Shown here piece after piece: positions 8,950 to 23,060 of a stretch of DNA of 64,000 bases. The stretch covers positions 59,959 through 123,958 of the forward strand of contig NZ_NRRF01000009.1 in NCBI RefSeq assembly GCF_016583565.1, written 5' to 3'. The position numbers and the translations under genes were made by a program. The notes under the pieces were generated by a model. It was not told the origin of the DNA. It did no database searches and saw only the letters and a list, made by a program, of their open reading frames with translations. This DNA is from Thiocystis violacea (GTDB taxonomy: Bacteria > Pseudomonadota > Gammaproteobacteria > Chromatiales > Chromatiaceae). How positions within the stretch are numbered: the first letter of the stretch is position 1; every line of letters begins with the position of its first letter.

Positions 8950-9982
8950 CGTGGAAGAGTGCGAGTCGGGTGAGGCAGCGCTGGGCATGGGCGGCGCCTT
9001 GCGCGAGCGGTTCGGTGCCATCGGGTAGACGCAGTCCGAAGCGCAGGCCCGCCTCGCTTGCATCCAGGATCTGGCGGCTCATGAGGCTGAGGCGCGTTTC
9101 GGTGTCCGTGGCGCGCAGCCCGGACCAGTCGATCCAGACCTCCTGGCCCTGCTCGCCGCCGAATTCCTTCACTAAGAGTCCGCGCTCGCGGGCGAAGGCC
9201 TTCCAGTCGATGTGCTTGGGGGAGTCGCCCGGTCGGTAACGGCGCGAGCCGAGGTAGTCCTCCGCGCCCTCTCCGCTGTGCTTGTGCGGACGGCGATTGT
9301 CCCCGGCATCGGGGCTCGGCTCCGGGGCATGTGCCGCCGGAGCTGGATAGACCAGCGTGGTTGCGGCGGCGTCCACATAGCACCAGGCGCGAAACAGGCG
9401 CATGGGATGCCGGGTCTCCAGCGTGATGGAGCCGAGCCGCAGCAGGCCCCGGCGCAGCGCGGGCACCGCGAGGCCGAGCGAGCCCTGGTCATTGGCCGGC
9501 ACGAACAGGGGTGGCGGGGTGTCCTGAGCTTTGCGGACGTGGATGTCATGGCGCATGCGCCGACCCTCGGCCCGCAGCGTGACCTCGAAGGTTGCCGTTT
9601 CACCGGCGAAGACGGCCGGCCCGCCGCGGGCCTGAACCGCGAGCCCGAGCAGGTTGAGCCAGGCGTGATGCATGGCGATCACGCCGACCGACGCCAGGAA
9701 GAAGGTGAAGAGGAGGCCGAGGTTGTTCTGATAGTTCAGCGAGCCCAGCAGCATGACCAGCATGACGGCGCCATAGGTCATCCCGGCCGCTGTCGGCAGG
9801 ATGTAGATCTGGCGCGCGCCGACCCGCGCGACGCCGTCTGGCCCCATGGGAACCCGGCGCAGCATCCCCTCGAAGTGCCGCGCGATGCGTGTCTTGAGCG
9901 CGCGGATCGGGTGGCGGGACGTCCCGGTATCCGAGGGCTTGGCCCGGATCCGGCGGAATCGCGTTGCGAGGATCGAAGACAT
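8942..9982 (-). CDS. DUF58 domain protein
   Basis: A 346-residue protein with two hydrophobic spans (about residues 60-105) followed by a soluble region. The DUF58 signature is seen in YLGSRRYRPGD and HIDWKAFARE near residues 240-265. In many bacteria DUF58 proteins are encoded between a MoxR ATPase and a TgpA-type transglutaminase, as here, and are thought to work with them at the envelope. The family has a von Willebrand A-like fold; no enzymatic activity is established. The start is 18 bases after the moxR stop, and its 3' end overlaps tgpA. Confidence 0.88.
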   Translation of the reverse strand: MSSILATRFRRIRAKPSDTGTSRHPIRALKTRIARHFEGMLRRVPMGPDGVARVGARQIYILPTAAGMTYGAVMLVMLLGSLNYQNNLGLLFTFFLASVGVIAMHHAWLNLLGLAVQARGGPAVFAGETATFEVTLRAEGRRMRHDIHVRKAQDTPPPLFVPANDQGSLGLAVPALRRGLLRLGSITLETRHPMRLFRAWCYVDAAATTLVYPAPAAHAPEPSPDAGDNRRPHKHSGEGAEDYLGSRRYRPGDSPKHIDWKAFARERGLLVKEFGGEQGQEVWIDWSGLRATDTETRLSLMSRQILDASEAGLRFGLRLPDGTEPLAQGAAHAQRCLTRLALFHDV

Positions 9983-10000
9983 GCTGCAAGCGCTGCCGAG

Positions 10001-10966
10001 TTAGAGCGCGACGCTCTCGAGGATGAAGGGTGCCACATCCTCCTCGCCCGCGCGCTGGCCCAGCTCGCCGCAGACCAGCCGATGGACGACACAGGCCGGC
10101 AGCACCGTCTGCACGTCCTCGGGGATGACGTAGTCGCGTCCGGCGAGCAAGGCCCAGGCCTTGGCGGCATGCAGCATGCCGAGCCCGGCCCTGGGCGAGA
10201 GTCCGTAGGCGAAACGTTCCGAGCCGCGCGTGAACTGCAGGATGGCGTGGATGTAGTCGATGATGGGGCGGGCGGCGTGGATCTGGGTGGCCGACTGCTG
10301 CAGCCCGATCAGCTGGGCATTGGTCAAGGCCGGCGCCTGGCGCGCGACCATGTCGCGCCTGTCCTCGCCGGCGAGCAGCCGCTTCTCCTGCTCGGCATCC
10401 GGATACCCCAGGCGGATGCGCATCAGGAAGCGGTCGAGCTGCGATTCGGGCAGCGGATAGGTGCCGACCTGATGCAGCGGATTCTGGGTCGCGATGACGA
10501 AGAAGGGCTCGGGCAGGGGGCGGGTCTCGCCCTCGACGGTGACCTGGCGCTCCTCCATGGCCTCAAGCAGCGCGCTCTGCGCCTTGGGCGTGGCCCGGTT
10601 GATCTCGTCGGCCAGAATGAGTTGGGAGAAGACCGGCCCAGGATGAAAGCGGAACCCCTCGGTGGCGCGGTCGTACACCGAGACCCCAACGACATCGGCC
10701 GGCAGCAGGTCGCTGGTGAACTGGATGCGTGCATAGTCGAGGCCCAGGAGGCGGGCGAGGAGATGGGCGAGGGTGGTCTTGCCGACGCCCGGCAGGTCTT
10801 CGATCAGCAGGTGTCCTCGGGCCAGGATGCAGGCGAGGGCCAGCCGAAGCTCGTGGTCCTTACCGAGGATGACCGTCCGAGCGCTGTCGAGAATGCTCTC
10901 GGCGAGGACCGGACGGGGGCGAGTCTCGGTCTGGGGCTGACGTTGCGCTAGATTCGTTAAATTCAT
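10001..10966 (-). CDS. MoxR-family AAA+ ATPase
   Basis: A 321-residue ATPase with Walker A GVGKTT at residues 60-65, Walker B LILADE at about 117-122, and the MoxR stretch DEINRATPKAQSALLEAM. MoxR ATPases act as chaperone-like assembly factors for neighbouring-gene products. The gene heads a three-gene operon with DUF58 and tgpA. The start is preceded by GGGAG. It is divergent from mnmG, with 123 bases between the two start codons that must hold both promoters; a TAGACT hexamer at 11054-11059 is a possible mnmG -10 box, but without a good -35 partner. Confidence 0.93.
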   Translation of the reverse strand: MNLTNLAQRQPQTETRPRPVLAESILDSARTVILGKDHELRLALACILARGHLLIEDLPGVGKTTLAHLLARLLGLDYARIQFTSDLLPADVVGVSVYDRATEGFRFHPGPVFSQLILADEINRATPKAQSALLEAMEERQVTVEGETRPLPEPFFVIATQNPLHQVGTYPLPESQLDRFLMRIRLGYPDAEQEKRLLAGEDRRDMVARQAPALTNAQLIGLQQSATQIHAARPIIDYIHAILQFTRGSERFAYGLSPRAGLGMLHAAKAWALLAGRDYVIPEDVQTVLPACVVHRLVCGELGQRAGEEDVAPFILESVAL

Positions 10967-11089
10967 TGTCCGGTGACTCCCTCAGGGGCGTGTAGCCCAT
11001 CGGATCGAGAATAAGTCTCTCTTTTCAAGCGTCTTTACCCTGCCGCTTTGGGTTAGACTAGCGAGCTTGATTGGTTCAGGCTCACTGTG

Positions 11090-12970
11090 ATGATTGCAAG
11101 CGATGCATACGATGTGGTGGTCGTCGGCGGCGGGCACGCCGGCACCGAGGCGGCGCTCGCCGCCGCGCGCTGCGGGGCGCGTACCCTGCTGCTCACCCAG
11201 AACATCGAGACCATTGGTCAGATGAGCTGCAATCCGGCGATCGGCGGCATCGGCAAGGGTCATCTGGTCAAGGAGATCGATGCCCTCGGTGGCCTCATGG
11301 CGCGGGCGGCGGACCGCGGCGGCATCCAGTTCCGCATCCTCAATGCCAGCAAGGGACCCGCGGTGCGGGCGACCCGCGCCCAAGCGGACCGCGTGCTCTA
11401 CAAGGCCGCGGTGCGCGGCGCCGTCGAGCGTCAGCCCGGACTCGCCATCTTCCAGCAGGCCGTCGATGACCTCCTCGTCGAACAGGATCGCGTCGTCGGT
11501 GTCCAGACCCAGATGGGGCTGCGCTTCATGGCGCGCGCCGTGGTGCTGACGGTCGGGACCTTTCTCGGCGGCCGTATCCATATCGGACTTTCGAACTATG
11601 AGGGCGGCCGCGCCGGGGATCCACCGTCCAACGCCCTTGCAAGACGGCTGCGCGAGCTGCCATTTCGTGTTGAGCGTCTCAAAACCGGCACGCCGGCGCG
11701 TATCGACAGCCGCAGCATCGACTACAGCCGCCTGCAGGAGCAGCCCGGCGACGATCCGGTCCCGATCTTTTCCTTCCTGGGCAGTCCGGCCGACCACCCG
11801 CGTCAGATCAGTTGTCACATCACCCACACCAATGAAAGGACGCATGACATCATTCGTTCGGGTCTGTCCCGCTCGCCGCTCTTCACCGGCGTGATCGAGG
11901 GTGTTGGGCCGCGCTACTGTCCCTCCATCGAGGACAAGATCGTGCGCTTCGCCGACAAGGCGTCGCACCAGATCTTTCTCGAGCCGGAAGGGCTCGACAC
12001 CCACGAGGTCTATCCCAACGGCATCTCGACCAGCCTGCCCTACGACATCCAGGAGTCCCTGGTGCGCTCCATCGCCGGGCTCGAGCAGGCCCATCTCACG
12101 CGCCCTGGCTATGCCATCGAGTACGACTTCTTCGACCCGCGCGACCTCAAGCCGACGCTGGAGACCCGCTTCGTCGAAGGCCTTTTCTTCGCCGGACAGA
12201 TCAACGGGACGACCGGTTATGAGGAGGCCGCCGCCCAGGGTCTGCTCGCCGGCGCCAACGCCGCGCTTCAGGTCCAGGGGCGCGAGGCCTGGCAGCCGCG
12301 CCGCGACGAGGCCTATCTCGGCGTCATGGTCGACGACCTCATCACCCGCGGCACCAACGAACCCTACCGCATGTTCACCAGCCGAGCTGAGTACCGGCTC
12401 ATGCTTCGCGAAGACAATGCGGATCTGCGCTTGACAGAGACCGGTCGGCGGCTCGGCTTGGTTGGGGACGATCAGTGGCGCCGCTTCGAGGCGAAGCGGG
12501 AGGCGATCGAGCGGGAGCGTCAGCGCCTGCGCGAGACCTGGGTGCGGCCCGATGCCCTGAATGCGGAGCTGGCGACGCGCATTCTCGGCGAGCCACTGCG
12601 GCGAGAGGCGCGCGCGCTGGACCTGCTGGCGCGCCCGAGCATTGGCTACGATGGGGTTCGGGCGCTGGCCGGCGATCCCCCCGAGCCGCTGCCGCGAGAT
12701 GTCACCGAGCAGCTCGAGATCCAGTCCCGCTATGACGGCTACATCAGCCGCCAGGGCGCCGAGATCGCGCGTCAGCGCGCGCAGGAGACCAAGGCGCTGC
12801 CGGGTGATTTCGACTACGACCAGGTGCGCGGTCTCTCCGTCGAGGTGCGCGAGAAGCTCGTGCGGGTGCGTCCGGCGACCATCGGTCAGGCCGCGCGCAT
12901 TCCGGGGGTCACGCCGGCGGCGGTCTCCTTGCTGCTCATCCATCTGAAGCGCAGCGCGGTCGCGTCATGA
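11090..12970 (+). CDS. mnmG: tRNA uridine-5-carboxymethylaminomethyl modification enzyme MnmG (GidA)
   Basis: FAD-dependent enzyme that, with MnmE, forms the cmnm5 group on U34 of certain tRNAs. The 626-residue product begins with the dinucleotide-binding motif GGGHAG (residues 13-18). The GidA signatures [20 protein letters not shown] and [11 protein letters not shown] are intact, and the C-terminal helical domain that contacts MnmE and tRNA is present. GTG at 11087 directly precedes the ATG at 11090, so the exact start is ambiguous by one codon. The stop overlaps rsmG by four bases. The mnmG-rsmG-parA-parB-atp order is conserved across many gammaproteobacteria. Confidence 0.97.
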   Translation: MIASDAYDVVVVGGGHAGTEAALAAARCGARTLLLTQNIETIGQMSCNPAIGGIGKGHLVKEIDALGGLMARAADRGGIQFRILNASKGPAVRATRAQADRVLYKAAVRGAVERQPGLAIFQQAVDDLLVEQDRVVGVQTQMGLRFMARAVVLTVGTFLGGRIHIGLSNYEGGRAGDPPSNALARRLRELPFRVERLKTGTPARIDSRSIDYSRLQEQPGDDPVPIFSFLGSPADHPRQISCHITHTNERTHDIIRSGLSRSPLFTGVIEGVGPRYCPSIEDKIVRFADKASHQIFLEPEGLDTHEVYPNGISTSLPYDIQESLVRSIAGLEQAHLTRPGYAIEYDFFDPRDLKPTLETRFVEGLFFAGQINGTTGYEEAAAQGLLAGANAALQVQGREAWQPRRDEAYLGVMVDDLITRGTNEPYRMFTSRAEYRLMLREDNADLRLTETGRRLGLVGDDQWRRFEAKREAIERERQRLRETWVRPDALNAELATRILGEPLRREARALDLLARPSIGYDGVRALAGDPPEPLPRDVTEQLEIQSRYDGYISRQGAEIARQRAQETKALPGDFDYDQVRGLSVEVREKLVRVRPATIGQAARIPGVTPAAVSLLLIHLKRSAVAS

Positions 12971-13629
12971 CCATGGCTGGGCGTGCGACGGATCCTGGCG
13001 CTGAAGCGGGCCTGTCGGAGCGTCTGTCGGCGGGGGCGCAAGCGCTGGGGCTCGGGCTGACGGCGGATCGGCAAGGGCTGCTCCTGCGGTTTCTCGCCAT
13101 GCTCGTGCACTGGAATCGGGCCTACAACCTGACGGCCGTGCGCGATCCGCTTGAGATGGTCGCCAAACACCTGCTCGATAGCCTCGCCATCCATGATTTT
13201 CTCTTCGGCGATCGCGTGCTCGACGTCGGCACCGGCGCCGGACTGCCCGGAATCCCGCTCGCCATTCTGAGCCCGGAGCGGCGTTTCTGGTTGCTCGACA
13301 GCAACGGCAAGAAGGTGCGCTTCGTCCGTCAGGTCGTCTTGGAGTTGGGGCTCGCCAATGTCGAGCCGGTCCAGTCGCGCATCGAAACGTACCGGCCGCA
13401 GGGAAAATTCAGTACCATAGTGAGTCGTGCAGTCGCCGCCGACGACATCCTGCGAGCCCCGACGGCCCAGTGGCTCGCGCGCCCCGGTCGACTGCTCCTG
13501 ATGAAGGGGCGCGAGACCGAAGAACCGCTGGATACCTCGGCCTTTTCGGCCGCCGCCCCGCGTGTCCATCGCCTCAGCGTGCCTTTCCTGGACGTGTCAC
13601 GGCATTTGATCGAAATCCGGAGTGATTGA
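12967..13629 (+). CDS. rsmG: 16S rRNA (guanine-N7) methyltransferase RsmG (GidB)
   Basis: S-adenosylmethionine-dependent enzyme that methylates N7 of G527 in 16S rRNA. The 220-residue product has the SAM-binding motif [16 protein letters not shown] at about residues 80-95 and the family stretch HLLDSLA before it. It starts in a four-base overlap with mnmG and ends seven bases before the chosen parA start, so the unit is probably co-transcribed. Length and motifs are normal. Confidence 0.96.
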   Translation: MTMAGRATDPGAEAGLSERLSAGAQALGLGLTADRQGLLLRFLAMLVHWNRAYNLTAVRDPLEMVAKHLLDSLAIHDFLFGDRVLDVGTGAGLPGIPLAILSPERRFWLLDSNGKKVRFVRQVVLELGLANVEPVQSRIETYRPQGKFSTIVSRAVAADDILRAPTAQWLARPGRLLLMKGRETEEPLDTSAFSAAAPRVHRLSVPFLDVSRHLIEIRSD

Positions 13630-13636
13630 GCCGACC

Positions 13637-14425
13637 ATGGTCAACATCATCGCGATCGCCAACCAGAAGGGCGGGGTCGGCAAGACCACGACGGCGGTCA
13701 ATGTCGCCGCCTCGCTGGCATCGCTCAAGCATCGCGTCCTGCTCGTGGACCTCGATCCCCAAGGCAACGCGACCATGGGCTGCGGGGTCGACAAGCACAC
13801 GCTGGATTACACGACCTGCGATCTGTTGCTCACCGACATCCCCATCGCGGACTGCATTCAGCGCGTCACCGAGCCCTCGCCGGGCTTCGATCTGCTGCCC
13901 GCGAATGGCGATCTGACCGCGGCCGAGATCGGGCTGATCGATTCCGAAGACCGCGAGCGCCGGCTCAGCAAGGTGCTGAGCAGCGCGGCCCAGGCCTATG
14001 AGACCGTCATCGTCGACTGCCCGCCGTCGTTGAACATGCTCACCGTGAATGCCCTGGTCGCGGCGCAGGGCGTGCTGATTCCCATCCAGTGCGAGTACTA
14101 CGCACTCGAGGGGCTCTCTGCCTTGCTGGACACGGTCGAGCAGATCCGCGAGAACCGCAACGCGGGGCTGCGCATCGAGGGCATCCTGCGCACCATGCAC
14201 GATCCGCGCAACAATCTTGCCAATCAGGTCTCGACCCAGCTCATCACCCACTTCAAGGACGACGTCTACCGCACCATCATCCCGCGCAACGTGCGTCTGG
14301 CGGAGGCGCCGAGCCATGGCCAATCCGCCTTGATCTATGACCCCTTGTCCAAGGGGGCCATCGCTTACCTGGCGCTCGCGAGCGAGATCCTGCGCCGCAA
14401 CGACAAGCGCAAGCGCGCCGCCTGA
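13637..14425 (+). CDS. parA: Chromosome-partitioning ATPase ParA (Soj)
   Basis: Deviant-Walker ATPase that drives chromosome segregation together with ParB. The 262-residue product begins [18 protein letters not shown], with the deviant Walker A at residues 11-18 and the signature lysine (Lys11). The motifs [11 protein letters not shown] and [12 protein letters not shown] are intact. An in-frame GTG at 13622 would overlap the rsmG stop; the ATG at 13637 matches the usual family start. parB follows after 11 bases. Confidence 0.96.
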   Translation: MVNIIAIANQKGGVGKTTTAVNVAASLASLKHRVLLVDLDPQGNATMGCGVDKHTLDYTTCDLLLTDIPIADCIQRVTEPSPGFDLLPANGDLTAAEIGLIDSEDRERRLSKVLSSAAQAYETVIVDCPPSLNMLTVNALVAAQGVLIPIQCEYYALEGLSALLDTVEQIRENRNAGLRIEGILRTMHDPRNNLANQVSTQLITHFKDDVYRTIIPRNVRLAEAPSHGQSALIYDPLSKGAIAYLALASEILRRNDKRKRAA

Positions 14426-14436
14426 TTCGAGGACGC

Positions 14437-15369
14437 ATGGATATCGAGCAAAAGTCTTCCGTCAAGAAGAAGGGTCTGGGTCGCGGTCTGGATGCCCTGC
14501 TCGGTGCCGCGCGCACGCCGCCGGTGGCCGTCGAGTCAGGCGCCGAGGGTGGTAGCGTTGCCCAGGCATCCGAGCAGGTCGCTCGCCTGCCGCTGGAGCA
14601 TATTCAGCGTGGTCGCTACCAGCCGCGCCGCGACTTCGATCCGGACGCCATGCGCGAGCTTGCCGACTCCATCCTGGCGCAGGGTGTGATCCAGCCGGTG
14701 GTGGTGCGCCCGCTCCCGGAGCCTGCGGAGGGTGTGGCGCGCTACGAACTGATTGCCGGCGAGCGGCGCTGGCGCGCCTGCCAGCAGGCGGGAATCGCGG
14801 AGATCCCGGTCGTCATCCGCGAGGTCGACGAGCAGTCGGCCCTGGCGATCGGGCTCATCGAGAACATCCAGCGGGCGGACCTCAACCCACTGGAGGAGGC
14901 CAGCGCCCTGGAGCGGCTGATCGCCGAGTTCGGCCTGACCCATCAGCAGATCGCCGAGGCCGTGGGCAAGTCCCGCACCATGGTGACCAACCTGCTGCGC
15001 CTGCTGGAACTCAATGCCGATGTGAAGGCGCTGGTCGAGCAGTCGCGCCTGGAGATGGGGCACGCGCGCGCGCTTCTTGGGCTGAAGGGCGCCGCCCAGA
15101 GCCAGGCGGCGCGCCAGGTGGTCGCCGGCGGACTCTCGGTGCGCGAGACCGAGCGCATGGTGCGGCGGCTCCAGCAGGCGGAGGACGTCGGCGCGAGCGG
15201 ATCGACGCAACCGGAGCCGGATCCGAATATCCGTCGCCTACAGACCGACCTGACCGACAAGCTCGGTGCGCGCGTGCAGATCCAGCACGGCAATCGCGGC
15301 TCGGGCAAGCTGGTCATCGCCTACAACACCCTCGATGAGCTCGACGGGATACTGGCGCATATCAAGTGA
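14437..15369 (+). CDS. parB: Chromosome-partitioning protein ParB (Spo0J)
   Basis: ParB-family CTPase that loads on parS sites and activates ParA. The 310-residue product has a Lys-rich start (KKKGLGRGLDALLG), ParB box YQPRRDFD, the GERRWRA motif of the CTP-binding N-terminal domain, ENIQRADLNPLEEA, and a helix-turn-helix (LTHQQIAEAVGKSRTMVTNL). The C-terminal dimerisation segment follows. I did not notice a complete TGTTTCACGTGAAACA parS site in this window, only half-sites such as the one near 27318, so the centromere cluster probably lies elsewhere. Confidence 0.96.
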   Translation: MDIEQKSSVKKKGLGRGLDALLGAARTPPVAVESGAEGGSVAQASEQVARLPLEHIQRGRYQPRRDFDPDAMRELADSILAQGVIQPVVVRPLPEPAEGVARYELIAGERRWRACQQAGIAEIPVVIREVDEQSALAIGLIENIQRADLNPLEEASALERLIAEFGLTHQQIAEAVGKSRTMVTNLLRLLELNADVKALVEQSRLEMGHARALLGLKGAAQSQAARQVVAGGLSVRETERMVRRLQQAEDVGASGSTQPEPDPNIRRLQTDLTDKLGARVQIQHGNRGSGKLVIAYNTLDELDGILAHIK

Positions 15370-15472
15370 GCGCCGCGTCGCCGGGGGCCTCGATCGCGGG
15401 CGGTTTCGCGCATCGCAGGATCCGCTTGGCCTCAGATCGATGAATGGATGCATCTAAATTCCTTGGGTTGCG

Positions 15473-15501
15473 TTGACCCTATATCCGTAACCCCTTATAC
15501 T
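15473..15501 (+). promoter_or_regulatory. Probable sigma70 promoter of the atp operon
   Basis: TTGACC (15473-15478), a 17-base spacer and TATACT (15496-15501) match the sigma70 consensus well. They lie 44 bases before the atpI start, in the 175-base gap after parB. It is the best promoter match noticed in the window, and its position fits independent transcription of the ATP synthase genes. Confidence 0.75.
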
Positions 15502-15544
15502 TCGCGCCCGGTGAGCCAGGCGCTCACCAACTCGCGATGATCTG

Positions 15545-15925
15545 ATGCAACAGCCTGACGCGCACCGGGCCAAGAGGATCCTAAAGATCCAATTCCTTCT
15601 TGGCCTGTTTTTAGCATTCGCAGCTCTGCCGTTTGGCGTTCCAGTTGCAATTTCAGTGCTGATCGGGGCCGGAACCTGCGTGCTGGCAAACGCCATGCTC
15701 GTCGGTTGGGTTTTTCGCGAATACCGTGCTCAACAGCCAGAGCGGCTTCTTGCCCGTTTCTACGGTGCCGAGGCCGCCAAGATCGTATTGATCGTCGGTG
15801 TATTCGCCGTTGCCTTCGCAACGCTCGACGACTTGAACATAGCGGCATTGCTTGCGGCCTATTTTCTGGTCCAGGTCGTTGCAACTGTCATTGCCGCTCA
15901 ACTGGACAGCCGAACCACGAAGTGA
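15545..15925 (+). CDS. atpI: ATP synthase assembly-associated protein AtpI
   Basis: A 126-residue membrane protein with four predicted hydrophobic spans. In other bacteria AtpI (UncI) helps assemble the c-ring. The sequence is poorly conserved between species. The call rests on size, the FYGAEAAKI stretch typical of the family, and its place directly ahead of atpB. The upstream ribosome-binding site is weak, consistent with the low expression known for this gene elsewhere. Confidence 0.88.
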   Translation: MQQPDAHRAKRILKIQFLLGLFLAFAALPFGVPVAISVLIGAGTCVLANAMLVGWVFREYRAQQPERLLARFYGAEAAKIVLIVGVFAVAFATLDDLNIAALLAAYFLVQVVATVIAAQLDSRTTK

Positions 15926-15931
15926 GAATGA

Positions 15932-17155
<1,224 letters not shown>

Positions 17156-17234
17156 TACCGCGTCCGGCTCAGCCGGGGCCGGGCTAGCGCCTGTCACCCT
17201 GACTTGGTTCGAGGCTAAGGCACGAGGCAACGAT

Positions 17235-17705
17235 ATGAATATCAATCTGACTCTGTTCGCCCAGATGATCACCTTCGCGGTGTTCGTCGGGTTCTGTATG
17301 AAGTATGTCTGGCCCCCCATCGTGAATGCGTTGGCGGAGCGTAAGGCGAAAATCGCGGAAGGTCTCGCTGCCGGCGAACGTGGCCATCAAGAAAAGGCTC
17401 TTGGTGAGCAGCGCGCGCTCGAAGTGATGAAGGAGGCGAAGGCCACCGCGGCCGAGATCGTCGGTCAGGCGCAGAAGCGCGCGACCGATATCGTCGAGGA
17501 GGCCAAGGTCGATGCGCGCACCGAGGGTGATCGCATCGTTGCCGCGGCTCAGGCGGAGATCGAGCGTGAGGCCAACCGTGCGCGCGAGGAGCTGCGCGAG
17601 AAGGTCGCGACGCTCGCCATCGCTGCCGCCGAGAAGATCCTCAAGAAAGAGATTGACATCGATATCCATCGGTCGATCGTTGACGATTTCGCCAAGCAGC
17701 TCTAG
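17235..17705 (+). CDS. atpF: ATP synthase Fo subunit b
   Basis: Peripheral stalk subunit. The 156-residue product has one N-terminal membrane span (about residues 5-25) followed by a long charged helix rich in Ala, Glu, Lys and Arg that dimerises and reaches the delta subunit. Size matches the usual 156 residues of gammaproteobacteria. A GAGG lies before the start codon and atpH follows nine bases after the stop. Confidence 0.97.
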   Translation: MNINLTLFAQMITFAVFVGFCMKYVWPPIVNALAERKAKIAEGLAAGERGHQEKALGEQRALEVMKEAKATAAEIVGQAQKRATDIVEEAKVDARTEGDRIVAAAQAEIEREANRAREELREKVATLAIAAAEKILKKEIDIDIHRSIVDDFAKQL

Positions 17706-17714
17706 GGAATCACC

Positions 17715-18254
17715 ATGGCCGGAGATATCACCACCATCGCGCGCCCCTATGCCGAAGCGGTCTTCGAGCGCGCTAAGGAAGCCGGGCAGATCGCTGCTTG
17801 GTCCGAGGCGCTGGCGTTGCTATCAGCGGTGACGTCCGATCCCCAAGTGGCCGCCCAGATCGGCAATCCAACCGTGCCGAGAGAGTCGATCCGCGACCTC
17901 GTCCTCGAGGTCTGCGGCGACGCACTGCCCGCGGAAGCCGTCAATCTCTTGAAGTTGCTGACGCTCAATGCGCGGCTCGATGCGGTCTGCGAGATCGCTC
18001 GACTGTTCGAGGAGCGGCGCATCGCCGATGAGGGCGTCCGGCATGTCCTGGTCCGCAGCGCCTTCGAGGTGGATGCCGAGCAGCAGGAAGCGCTTGCGAA
18101 GGCGCTTTCCAAGCGTCTGGGCGGTCAGGTCGACCTTGAGGTCGAGACGGACAGCGCCCTGCTCGGCGGCATCGAGATTCGCGCTGGCGACCTCGTGATC
18201 GACGACTCGGTCCGCGGCAAGATCAAGCAACTCGCCCACGCTTTGCAATTCTGA
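17715..18254 (+). CDS. atpH: ATP synthase F1 subunit delta
   Basis: Subunit linking the peripheral stalk to the top of the F1 hexamer. The 179-residue product begins with the family motif [10 protein letters not shown] and ends with the conserved segment [22 protein letters not shown]. It lies between atpF and atpA, as in the standard operon. Confidence 0.97.
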   Translation: MAGDITTIARPYAEAVFERAKEAGQIAAWSEALALLSAVTSDPQVAAQIGNPTVPRESIRDLVLEVCGDALPAEAVNLLKLLTLNARLDAVCEIARLFEERRIADEGVRHVLVRSAFEVDAEQQEALAKALSKRLGGQVDLEVETDSALLGGIEIRAGDLVIDDSVRGKIKQLAHALQF

Positions 18255-18267
18255 ACTGGACACCGCC

Positions 18268-19809
<1,542 letters not shown>

Positions 19810-19824
19810 AACAGCCACCAGCAG

Positions 19825-19861
19825 CCAGCTGCCAACCTCTAGCGGAGGTCTTGGCGGCTGG
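19825..19861 (+). other. Imperfect hairpin between atpA and atpG
   Basis: CCAGCTGCCAACCTC (19825-19839) can pair with GAGGTCTTGGCGGCTGG (19845-19861) with one bulge and one mismatch. The 137-base gap is the longest inside the F1 part of the operon. The hairpin lacks a T-run, so it may stabilise mRNA or be a repeat remnant rather than terminate. A related GGCGGCTGG stretch occurs again near 19914. Confidence 0.45.
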
Positions 19862-19946
19862 CGCGGTGCGTTTTGACAAGTATCGAACCTCCTCAGCCCC
19901 AGGCCGACCGTCTGGCGGCTGGACGCTGGAGGCTGGGAGCTAAAGA

Positions 19947-20810
19947 ATGGCAGGCGCCAAAGAAATCCGCACCAAGATCGCGAGCATCAAGAGCACGCAG
20001 AAGATCACCAAGGCCATGCAGATGGTCGCGGCATCCAAGATGCGCAAGGCCCAGGATCGCATGTCCGCCTCCCGCCCCTACGCGGAGAAGATGCTCCAGG
20101 TCATCAGTCACTTGGCGAATGCGACGCCCGAGTATCGCCATTCCTTCATGGCGGTCGAGCGTCAGCGCAAGCGTATCGGCTACATCGTCGTCTCTTCCGA
20201 CCGCGGACTCTGCGGTGGCTTGAACAGCAACCTGTTCCGCCGTTTGCTGGCCGAGATCAAGGAGAAGCGTGCGGCTGGCATCGAGCCGATCTTCTGCACC
20301 ATCGGCTCCAAGGCGTTGGGCTTCTTCAAGCGTTTCGGCGGCGATGTCAAGGCGCAGGCGACGCAACTCGGGGACAAGCCGCACATCGAGGACCTGATCG
20401 GTACGGTCAAGGTCATGCTGGACGCCTTCGAGGCCGGTGAGATCGATGCGATCTACGTCGCGAGCAATGAGTTCGTGAACACCATGACCCAGCGCCCCGT
20501 GATTCGTCAGCTGGTCCCCATCGTCGGGGGCAAGCGCGACAACATGCCCTATCACTGGGACTACATCTACGAGCCCGACGCCCACACGGTCCTGGACGCG
20601 CTGCTGACGCGCTACATCGAGTCGCTCGTCTATCAGGCGGTTGTCGAGAACGGCGCCTGCGAGCAGTCCGCGCGCATGGTCGCGATGAAGGCTGCCTCGG
20701 ACAACGCCGGCAACCTGATCGGCGAGCTGCAGCTCGTCTACAACAAGGCGCGCCAGGCCGCGATCACGCAGGAACTCTCCGAGATCGTGAGCGGCGCCGC
20801 GGCGGTGTGA
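19947..20810 (+). CDS. atpG: ATP synthase F1 subunit gamma
   Basis: Central rotor shaft of F1. The 287-residue product begins with the family motif [23 protein letters not shown] and ends with the long helix containing [34 protein letters not shown]. Size matches gammaproteobacterial gamma subunits. The start is ATG at 19947, preceded by GGGAGC. Confidence 0.97.
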   Translation: MAGAKEIRTKIASIKSTQKITKAMQMVAASKMRKAQDRMSASRPYAEKMLQVISHLANATPEYRHSFMAVERQRKRIGYIVVSSDRGLCGGLNSNLFRRLLAEIKEKRAAGIEPIFCTIGSKALGFFKRFGGDVKAQATQLGDKPHIEDLIGTVKVMLDAFEAGEIDAIYVASNEFVNTMTQRPVIRQLVPIVGGKRDNMPYHWDYIYEPDAHTVLDALLTRYIESLVYQAVVENGACEQSARMVAMKAASDNAGNLIGELQLVYNKARQAAITQELSEIVSGAAAV

Positions 20811-20868
20811 CCGCTCCGCCGTCGTTGGTGAACCAGTTGTGGAACCCAGATCCAGACAGAATCGCTAG

Positions 20869-22281
<1,413 letters not shown>

Positions 22282-22293
22282 GGGGGTTCTCCC

Positions 22294-22719
22294 ATGGCAA
22301 TGACAATCCACGTCGACATCGTCAGTGCGGAGGGGGCCATCCACTCCGGCACGGCGACCATGGTGTACGCCACCGCCGAGATGGGCGAGGTCGGTATCGC
22401 GCCCCGCCACACGGCCTTCATCAGCCGGCTGCGACCGGGTGACGTGCGCGTCCAGAATGAGCAGGGCGAGCAGGAGCACTTCTACGTCTCCGGTGGCATG
22501 CTGGAGGTGCAGCCGAGTGTGGTGACCGTGCTGGCGGACACCGCGATCCGCGCCCATGACTTGGACGAGGCGGCGGCTATCGAGGCCAAGCGCAGTGCCG
22601 AGGAGGCACTGGCCGGGCACACTGCTGAGTTCGAGTACGCCAAGGCCCAAGCCGAACTGGCCGAGGCGGTGGCTCAGCTGCGCACGATCGAGAAGCTCCG
22701 CAAACTCAGAGGCGGCTGA
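22294..22719 (+). CDS. atpC: ATP synthase F1 subunit epsilon
   Basis: Rotor subunit that inhibits ATP hydrolysis. The 141-residue product has the N-terminal beta-barrel ([15 protein letters not shown] onwards) and the C-terminal two-helix domain (about residues 90-140), so it is full length. It starts 12 bases after atpD and is followed 44 bases later by a hairpin terminator. Confidence 0.96.
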   Translation: MAMTIHVDIVSAEGAIHSGTATMVYATAEMGEVGIAPRHTAFISRLRPGDVRVQNEQGEQEHFYVSGGMLEVQPSVVTVLADTAIRAHDLDEAAAIEAKRSAEEALAGHTAEFEYAKAQAELAEAVAQLRTIEKLRKLRGG

Positions 22720-22763
22720 TCTGGATCGCTGGCGGTCTCGCGCCTGACGTCTTACGCAATGAG

Positions 22764-22800
22764 CGCCCCTGGTCGGTTTGACAGGGGCGTTCGCGTTTTT
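22764..22800 (+). terminator. Terminator of the atp operon
   Basis: CGCCCCTG (22764-22771) and CAGGGGCG (22782-22789) form a perfect 8-bp stem with a 10-base loop, followed by ttcgcg and five Ts (22796-22800). Its place just after atpC fits the end of the operon. Confidence 0.7.
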
Positions 22801-23060
22801 AGGGGCCTGTCCTCGGGCCGGACGACGGCTTCGCTTCCCATGACCCAAAACCTGACCTTCACGGATGATCTTGACAAGGGTTCGCCGGGAGATGGGAATC
22901 ACCCGCTCGCTGGCAAGGCGCTGAAGCGCTACGTCTGCGTTCGGAGGTCCGCGACCCAATGCACTCCGAGCTGAACGCGCAGCATCCCGCTCACGCCGTG
23001 CTTCACTGACGTGGAGGTCGCCTCTCGCGTCCGAAGGCCGCAACAAGGAATGGTGATTCT
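22801..23060. other. Non-coding gap between the atp terminator and glmU
   Basis: No supported gene. A minus-strand reading gives a short helix-like stretch (ISRRTLVKIIREGQV) that faintly resembles a DNA-binding helix, but it has no start signal or family context. The glmU promoter should be here; no clear boxes were found. Confidence 0.5.

Noticed and set aside
6919..8973. 684-codon plus-strand open frame opposite tgpA
   Set aside because: The minus strand carries the Cys411-His455-Asp471 transglutaminase triad and a start matching the operon; the plus frame has no recognisable features.
11034..11059. TTTACC ... TAGACT as the mnmG promoter
   Set aside because: The spacer is only 14 bases, outside the usual range for sigma70, so no promoter is claimed.
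22801..23046. Minus-strand helix-turn-helix-like stretch (ISRRTLVKIIREGQV)
   Set aside because: Only about 15 residues look helix-like, there is no ribosome-binding site, and the frame runs into atpC antisense. Too little to call a gene remnant.
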